Assembly: GCF_032878975.1 (NCBI RefSeq)
Contig: NZ_CP043875.1
Location: 1,852,370-1,916,369 of the forward strand
Direction of reading: 5' to 3'
DNA length: 64,000 nt
Source of the DNA: Methanoplanus sp. FWC-SCC4
GTDB taxonomy: Archaea > Halobacteriota > Methanomicrobia > Methanomicrobiales > Methanomicrobiaceae
The translations under genes were made by a program, and so were the position numbers. Positions within the stretch are counted from its first letter, which is position 1. Each line of letters begins with the position of its first letter. Below, piece by piece: positions 58,870 to 64,000 of the stretch. The notes under the pieces are model-generated. The model had not been told where the DNA came from, did no database searches, and worked only from the letters and a program-made list of their open reading frames with translations.

Positions 58870-59448
58870 TTGGTTAAAGTTGTTGCATTTAACGCAAGTC
58901 CAAGGAAGGACGGAAATACAAAAAGACTTCTTGATGAAGTCATAAAAGAGCTTGAGGCGAAAAAAATAGAGACCGAGATTATCCAGATAGGCGGGCAGAG
59001 GGTCCACGGATGTACTGCATGCATGAAATGCCTTGAAAATCAGGATGAAAAATGTGTTCTTAACAAGGATTTTGTAAATGAATGCATACAGAAGATGAAA
59101 GAGGCAGACGGAATAATCATCGGAACACCGACATATTTTGCAGACGTTTCAACTGAAGCCAAGGCACTTATAGACCGGGCCGGTTTCGTTGCAATTGTAA
59201 ACGGGGGGCTTTTCAAAAGAAAGGTAGGTGCAGCAGTGGTTGCTGTGAGAAGAGCCGGAGCAGTTCATGCATATGATACGATAAACCACTTTTTCGGCAT
59301 CAACAATATGGTAACGGTAGGCTCATCATACTGGAATCTCGGGATAGGATTTGAAGCCGGAGATGTTGAAAAAGATGAGGAAGGAATCCAGACGATGAGG
59401 GATCTCGGAAACAACATGGCATGGCTTCTTAAAAAAATCAGTGACTAA
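58870..59448 (+). CDS. NADPH-dependent FMN reductase / Fe-S flavoprotein-like protein
   Basis: 192 residues from a TTG at 58870 with a strong ribosome-binding site (cggggggatt) upstream. FMN loop NASPRKDGNTK, cluster motif CTACMKCLENQDEKC, FMN-ring region IGTPTYFADVSTEAKALIDR. Relative of 10029, 37490 and 44336; these appear as scattered single genes, which suggests several partners rather than one pathway. A conserved C-terminal segment GSSYWNLGIGF is also visible. Confidence 0.87.
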   Translation: MVKVVAFNASPRKDGNTKRLLDEVIKELEAKKIETEIIQIGGQRVHGCTACMKCLENQDEKCVLNKDFVNECIQKMKEADGIIIGTPTYFADVSTEAKALIDRAGFVAIVNGGLFKRKVGAAVVAVRRAGAVHAYDTINHFFGINNMVTVGSSYWNLGIGFEAGDVEKDEEGIQTMRDLGNNMAWLLKKISD

Positions 59449-59855
59449 TGATGGAAAATTCAGGTGACTGATAAGGTAGCCTGAAGCCTTAATACAGGAT
59501 AACAATAATCACATTTTTTTCTTTTTCGTTAAGAAAAGCATAAATAACCAAAAAATACGCCCAAAATGTAGCATTTTGAATCCACACAGAAGCCCTGTAT
59601 TCCATTATTCTGTCTTCACCTGACATATACATCGTCTGAGATTGGCAGCCCTGTATAAATGCCGATATAAATCACAATTTAGGCTTTAAATTACAAAATA
59701 TCGCAAATATTCCATTTAATTTTCAGGATTGAAAAATGGGCTAAAAGAAGCTCAAATCAGGGTTCTTTTGTCATTTTCAGACGAAGGGTATGCCAGATAT
59801 GTCCAGGCGGGAAGTGTTATTTTTTTGGTTGTGTCCGGATGGGAATTCTCCTGTC
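59449..59855. other. Intergenic region between convergent genes
   Basis: 407 bases without a gene. One perfect hairpin, CAAAATG-TAG-CATTTTG (59563-59579), is present, perhaps a terminator between the converging genes. A frame at 59790-60140 on the plus strand is antisense to the MazG-like gene and is not considered real. Confidence 0.4.
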
Positions 59856-60227
59856 TCAGTCACTTTCATAGATGAAATCGCTTCTTTCACACCTGCAAAT
59901 GCCCGATTGTGTATTAACGATTTCTTTCAGGTACAGACTCCGATCAAAACCGCCTCTCTCCTCCCTTTTTTTAAGGCGGACTCTTTCAAGCTCTTTTATG
60001 CTGAATCCTTCCATCTCACAGAGTTTGTAAACAACCTCCATAATATCTGCAAGTTCCTCAAGGCAGGGTGTTTTTTTATATTCATCAACCTCTTCCTGAA
60101 GCTTCTTCTTCATCGCAACATAAAACAAAAGCTCGTTTAATACCTCAACAGAGCATTCGCTGCCCGAATCCCTGATAATATCAGGTATCTTGTCTCTTAC
60201 AGCCTTGCCAAAATATTCAGAACTCAT
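59856..60227 (-). CDS. MazG-like nucleotide pyrophosphohydrolase
   Basis: 123 residues. All-alpha NTP-pyrophosphohydrolase (HisE/MazG superfamily): the metal-binding EEXXE motif at E45, E46 and E49, and ELAD (E58, D61) complete the usual ligand set. The N-terminus (AVRDKIPDIIRDSG) is typical of phosphoribosyl-ATP-pyrophosphohydrolase-like small proteins. It would hydrolyse a (d)NTP or similar. Coupled to the HNH protein by a four-base overlap (ATGA), so the two work together; this pairing suggests nucleotide-linked defence or clean-up. Confidence 0.8.
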   Translation of the reverse strand: MSSEYFGKAVRDKIPDIIRDSGSECSVEVLNELLFYVAMKKKLQEEVDEYKKTPCLEELADIMEVVYKLCEMEGFSIKELERVRLKKREERGGFDRSLYLKEIVNTQSGICRCERSDFIYESD

Positions 60228-61363
60228 ACACTACTCCATTCAGAAAATCCACGAACATTTATCAGATATTCACAAGTGCCCGCCAAAACTACTATTGCAT
60301 CATCCTGCCATCCCGGACCCGGCTTCTTTAAAAGAGACACTCCAATCTCCTTTTCAAACCTTGCCGGAAATCTTTCATGTAAAATATCCCAGTACCCTGT
60401 AATAGAATCAGATCTTTTTTCCACCAGTGCAGGCGCAGGAATACTGTCACTTTTTTTTGAATTGACAGATGCAAGGCTGGGCAAAAGATTCCATAAATCA
60501 TTATTCTTCCATACAGAAAACGGGAGCATATGATCTATTGCCATCATCTCAGGATTTGAGATCCTTTTTCCCGACCATACACATTCCAAAAAATTACCTG
60601 CCAAATATTGTGATTCATAGCATTTTCTGACATCATAAACAGATCTCTGTGTCTCCGGCGATCTGTTCAGAATTTCAAGAACCACAGAATCACTTATCTG
60701 CCCGGTTTTATCGAGATTTGTTGTAAATTCAGCCCATTTTTTAAGAAGCCCTTCCTCTCCGGATATAAATGATCCAAAATATTCAAAAATGGTTGCCAAA
60801 TCAGCGGACATCGAAAAATAACCTCCTGACCGGACAAAAAGACTTCTGTCATTTATCTCCTGAAAGATAATTTTTGGAACAGGCCTTTTAGGGGTAAATA
60901 TGGAATAGAACTCTCCATTGTATGACCTTCCAAGATACTGCATCGGCTGATTAATTATTGTGTTCCGGATCTCCTTTGAAAGCTTATAAAATACAGGCTG
61001 TATTTCCAAAGGAAGATTCCCGCAGGTATAATCCTGATAAAAAACTGAAAATCCACCCTTATCCTTATAGTATCCGGTCAGTTTTTCAAAAAGCGGCCTG
61101 AACACAATGCTGTGTTTTCCGTCAGGCTCTCCTTTCTTCTGCGGGATATAGATTTCACTTTCAGTTAACGGGTAATAATACAAAATCCATTTTTCAATAA
61201 GTATTCCAAGCGGAAAGGTTACTTTGTTATCTTTTGTTTCTCCAAGCACCTGATGTTTCTGACAGACTTCGATTACACTGCGTATAAGTGCATATTTGTA
61301 TGTGGTGTCTGCCTTATCATGCTCAATTATTGAATTTATTTTTTTCAGCTCAGAGAAATCCAT
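60224..61363 (-). CDS. HNH nuclease-domain protein
   Basis: 379 residues. The C-terminal third holds an HNH nuclease motif: C261 (CVWSGKR), D277-H278 (AIDHMLPF), N292 in LWNLLP and N301-K304 (NSKKS), the pattern of HNH_4-type enzymes. The first 240 residues have no domain I recognise. A DNA-cleavage role is inferred. Linked by an ATGA overlap to the MazG-like gene, this forms a two-gene operon of possible defence type. Confidence 0.8.
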   Translation of the reverse strand: MDFSELKKINSIIEHDKADTTYKYALIRSVIEVCQKHQVLGETKDNKVTFPLGILIEKWILYYYPLTESEIYIPQKKGEPDGKHSIVFRPLFEKLTGYYKDKGGFSVFYQDYTCGNLPLEIQPVFYKLSKEIRNTIINQPMQYLGRSYNGEFYSIFTPKRPVPKIIFQEINDRSLFVRSGGYFSMSADLATIFEYFGSFISGEEGLLKKWAEFTTNLDKTGQISDSVVLEILNRSPETQRSVYDVRKCYESQYLAGNFLECVWSGKRISNPEMMAIDHMLPFSVWKNNDLWNLLPSLASVNSKKSDSIPAPALVEKRSDSITGYWDILHERFPARFEKEIGVSLLKKPGPGWQDDAIVVLAGTCEYLINVRGFSEWSSV

Positions 61364-61492
61364 TTATAAAAAACAATTGTTTTTCACTAATCTATATCTT
61401 TTGGATTTTATACATACGGTCTGAGCATTTTCTCCCATCCGTTAAAAGGGCAATATATGAGAGATTTCTAAAAAGAAATTATGTTATTATCC

Positions 61493-62077
61493 TCAGGCAC
61501 ATGCCACAACAGCCGTGAAAAAGAAAAAACCAAGGATGATTATTGCAAAGAGCAGTATTCCAAACAGTATTACCGGCAGAAGAACCGCAAGTAATGAACG
61601 TCCGGTTGATATCTCATGAAGCTCCCTGATACCAAGAATCTCAAGGATTAATGACCAGACTCCAAAGATTATTCCGACAACAGGTATCCACCCAAACAGA
61701 AGTGACGGTGTTGATGAGTATAAAACCGCCTTGATTGTCTCGGAAAGCCCTTTTCTTCCTCCCACAATATAGACAAAAAGGTGAAGAATCAGACCTCCAA
61801 TAAGAGTTGCCACAATTGTGCCGATTAAGGAGAATACAAACATTGATACAAAGCCAAATGCCCCTGTAAAGGCTAACTGCTCAAATCCATCAATTCCTGC
61901 AAACGGGTTGTCGATCCCTGCTGCAACCATGATCCCAAAAAGTACAGAGTATAAAACCAGTAATACAGCAAAAAAGCCGAATGCATCGGAGAGGCTGTCA
62001 TCTTTGGAATTTCTGAAGGTTTCCACAGGCTCAAGGATAAATCCTTTTGCCTTTTCAATAATATTATCAAAATTCAT
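61493..62077 (-). CDS. Yip1-domain membrane protein
   Basis: 194 residues, about five hydrophobic segments. The first helix follows KAKGFILEPVETFRNSKDDSLSDAFGFF, typical for Yip1 proteins of methanogens, and a Gly/Leu-rich stretch (GTIVATLIGGLILHLFVYIVGG) lies in the middle. It is a distant relative of the gene at 20959. No function is assigned. Single-gene unit 130 bases upstream of the HNH gene on the same strand. Confidence 0.78.
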   Translation of the reverse strand: MNFDNIIEKAKGFILEPVETFRNSKDDSLSDAFGFFAVLLVLYSVLFGIMVAAGIDNPFAGIDGFEQLAFTGAFGFVSMFVFSLIGTIVATLIGGLILHLFVYIVGGRKGLSETIKAVLYSSTPSLLFGWIPVVGIIFGVWSLILEILGIRELHEISTGRSLLAVLLPVILFGILLFAIIILGFFFFTAVVACA

Positions 62078-62348
62078 TACCTAAATTTCGCGGGAATTAG
62101 TATTTAAGGGAGTATGATGGAATAAATCCCGGCAGGTTACCCGCCAGTTGTATATCTGTTCATTTAATGATTTCTGGTAAAACTCTATCCTAAAAAAATA
62201 TAATAAATTCTAAGGTTTTCTACAGAACCAATAATGCAGAAGAATTGAATGCCGGTACTATCAGCCGGCAGGTAAATCCCGGGAAAGAAAGGGAACAGGA
62301 TTGGTCAAATCAGTCCATTTTTTTCATTGGAAATTTAAGTCAGGGACA

Positions 62349-63521
62349 CTACAGCCAGCCATAATAATATCTCGTTCCAAGCAGGGCATATCCTCCATCT
62401 CCTGTTTTGAGAAGAGATACACAATTGATCTTCTGATTTTTATCATGAGTCATGGATAATCTTATGCTTTCATTGATAAGGCTGGGAAATTCAAGAGAAC
62501 TGCCGCCCTTAAAAAGCCACAGTGGCAATTCTGAAATGTTCTTCAAAAACTCCTTCTTTTGCACCTGCCCGTTAATGTCAAACCGTGTCCTCACAATGCC
62601 CTCCAGGTCATCTGAGGTAAAATTACCATGTTTTCGTGAAAGATAGATGATGTCGTATCCCGCTGAATTTTCATGCATTCCTATAAGATCATTGGGTTTA
62701 CAAAGCGTATAGTTACATTTAAGAAGTGTTGTATTCCAGATTTGGGTATTATTGGCATCTGTTTTTTCAATCAGAATTTTTTGCCCGCCCTCTGTGTGAT
62801 AATAATAAAATTTACCAATTAAAAAGCCACCGTCATTTGTCGCAAGAATATCCGTTGCTCCGGCAATATTTATCATATCATCTGGTCTTTTTGATAATAA
62901 CGTCCCGTTTTGTGAAATACCTGCAATTAATACCGGCTTTTGCATAATATTAAAACCACCTCCGGTAAGAACTGCACAGATATTTCCATTGGATGTCGTA
63001 AAAACAGAACTCACGAACATTTCAGGATATGTCGCTCCCCCAATCAGGTGCAGATCATCTGGAATGTTTATGCCGGTTTGCATCGTTCCTGATGCATTGA
63101 AATTATCTACATGCCCGTCTTTCCAGAAAATCGAATATCCTCTGTCATCTCGCTCAACAATAGCAAGAAGAGTTTCAATAGTTCTTGTTTGTCCGGGTAT
63201 TTGCTTATTAAAAACAATGTTCCCTTTACAATCAGTCTTCAGAATTCTTAGGTAATTACCCATAGAGCTGTTTCTCAAAACGCTTACAATGAAATATCCA
63301 TTATCCAATGTCTGCATAAATTGACTGGGTCCTGGTGCATATGAACGGGGTATGTTATAGTCATTATTTTCAAATACACTGGTCCACTGAATATTTTCCT
63401 TACTATCCAGCTTCATCAATACGGTATCAGTTTTTTCAAAAGAGCCCTCAATGCATCCGGAAAATATCGTGAGCAGTATTAGAAAAGAGATAATGTAAAG
63501 GAGAACGGTGTTTTTTATCAT
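62349..63521 (-). CDS. Lipoprotein with beta-propeller-like repeats
   Basis: 390 residues from the ATG at 63521 (GAGGAA upstream); an earlier in-frame ATG at 63599 lacks this support. Signal peptide with a lipobox-like FSGC (Cys about residue 22). The mature part has repeats of the kind DNGYFIVSVLRNSS, DDRGYSIFWKDG, NDGGFLIGKFYYY, GDGGYALLGTRYYYG, i.e. beta-propeller-type blades with a D-G-G/Y-F pattern. Surface-anchored protein of unknown ligand. Confidence 0.75.
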   Translation of the reverse strand: MIKNTVLLYIISFLILLTIFSGCIEGSFEKTDTVLMKLDSKENIQWTSVFENNDYNIPRSYAPGPSQFMQTLDNGYFIVSVLRNSSMGNYLRILKTDCKGNIVFNKQIPGQTRTIETLLAIVERDDRGYSIFWKDGHVDNFNASGTMQTGINIPDDLHLIGGATYPEMFVSSVFTTSNGNICAVLTGGGFNIMQKPVLIAGISQNGTLLSKRPDDMINIAGATDILATNDGGFLIGKFYYYHTEGGQKILIEKTDANNTQIWNTTLLKCNYTLCKPNDLIGMHENSAGYDIIYLSRKHGNFTSDDLEGIVRTRFDINGQVQKKEFLKNISELPLWLFKGGSSLEFPSLINESIRLSMTHDKNQKINCVSLLKTGDGGYALLGTRYYYGWL

Positions 63522-63680
63522 TTTATAATAATTCCTCAATTTTTGATATAAATATAATCGTGAATTTGTTATTGCCAGGTGCAGGCTCAATGTTGCCATG
63601 CTGTTTTAATTTTCATTTTTTCAGCATAATCCAATGGATCGGAAAATAATCAGAATATCTGCATGCAAAAAATATTTTCC

Positions 63681-64000
63681 TCATCTTTTACCAATATAAT
63701 TAATCTTTAAATCCTCAGCAAGCGGTTCATATTGGGAATTAATCTCTATTGCTTTTTGAAGACATTTCTCAGCCTCATTAAATCTTTTCAGGTTTAACAA
63801 CGAAACCGCCTTTGCATAATAGGCATGTGCAAACCCCGGGTCAAGTTCAATTGCCTTATCGTAATGTAAAAGAGCCTCTTTGTGCCCGTCTGGCAGTGCT
63901 GCACTGCTCATACCTTTAAGTGTCCATTCAAGCGGATTTTCAGGATCTTTTTTGTATTTCTCCGGATTATTGAGGTATTCCGAAAGCCATTTCTGGTGGG
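63681..64000 (-). CDS. TPR protein (N-terminus beyond window edge)
   Basis: Open to the right window edge: upstream of the Met at 63911 the frame continues (HQKWLSEYLNNPEKYKKDPENPLEWTLKG), so the real start lies outside. The visible 106 residues contain two TPR units (ALLHYDKAIELDPGFAHAYY; AVSLLNLKRFNEAEKCLQKAI). Like the other TPR proteins of the window it is probably a scaffold. Function unknown. Confidence 0.8.
   Translation of the reverse strand, partial: HQKWLSEYLNNPEKYKKDPENPLEWTLKGMSSAALPDGHKEALLHYDKAIELDPGFAHAYYAKAVSLLNLKRFNEAEKCLQKAIEINSQYEPLAEDLKINYIGKR

Noticed and set aside
59790-60140. Plus-strand frame over the MazG-like gene
   Set aside because: It is antisense to a gene with a complete metal-binding motif that is coupled to its neighbour.

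Overview
The window comes from a methanogenic euryarchaeon, most probably of the order Methanomicrobiales (Methanoplanus/Methanolacinia-like; the genus is inference). The strongest evidence is a coenzyme M biosynthesis cluster of the cysteate type (49357-55133: cysteate synthase, fused sulfopyruvate decarboxylase and a ComF-like protein). Supporting evidence is the archaeal riboflavin synthase, the short archaeal ThiC, a split FeoB, TrpB2, TATA-type promoters, COG1361/MacB-like modules and a PEF-CTERM-like secreted protein. I see no rRNA, tRNA, CRISPR array or intact insertion sequence. The DNA is moderately AT-rich, densely coded, and mixes housekeeping and accessory genes.

Layout. 1-9917: RecQ (cut by the left edge), a soluble chemoreceptor with duplicated PAS domains, a small TPR protein, a ribbon-helix-helix/coiled-coil protein and a giant TPR protein carrying six 195-bp tandem repeats. 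10029-16801: flavin/Fe-S reductase, metallo-beta-lactamase-fold hydrolase, ThiC, PurE, a possible 26-residue protein, a class V aminotransferase, riboflavin synthase, lumazine synthase and a class I aminotransferase. 16827-19769: two paralogous exporter-like membrane proteins, two ArsC-like phosphatases and a cysteine-rich protein, which look like one detoxification unit. 19922-26978: lipoprotein hydrolase, Yip1 protein, the first COG1361/ABC module, a DUF2953-GerW operon and a stand-alone Cache protein. 27035-34602: a frameshifted DNA methyltransferase, trpB2 with TRP-box-like sites, a NAD-kinase-like protein, a DUF1805 protein and a second COG1361/ABC module. 34670-42985: a PAS protein, iron alcohol dehydrogenase, FMN reductase, the feo iron-uptake operon, a PEF-CTERM protein and a DtxR-family regulator with palindromes. 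43769-49043: a methyltransferase, flavoprotein, copper ATPase, an HTH regulator with its own TGTACA box, and an orphan gene. 49357-55133: the CoM cluster. 55202-64000: phosphoglycerate kinase, small membrane proteins, another FMN reductase, a MazG-like/HNH nuclease pair, a Yip1 protein, a lipoprotein and a TPR gene cut by the right edge.

How genes connect. In the CoM cluster, phosphoserine would become cysteate, then sulfopyruvate (needing an aminotransferase; 15671-16801 is one candidate), then sulfoacetaldehyde through ComDE, then CoM through the ComF-like protein. Three overlapping upstream genes (ABC-type ATPase, G3E-type GTPase, Fe-S protein) have no assigned role and are the best candidate here for an undescribed system: an energy-driven activation or electron/sulfur relay for the last step. 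The HTH regulator at 47917-48405 and trpB2 share TGTACA boxes, suggesting a TrpY-like circuit. The DtxR-family regulator and feo genes share a GGAA-N4-TTCC palindrome core. Second-tier candidates for new biology are the exporter/ArsC cluster (16827-19769) and the MazG-like/HNH pair (59856-61363).
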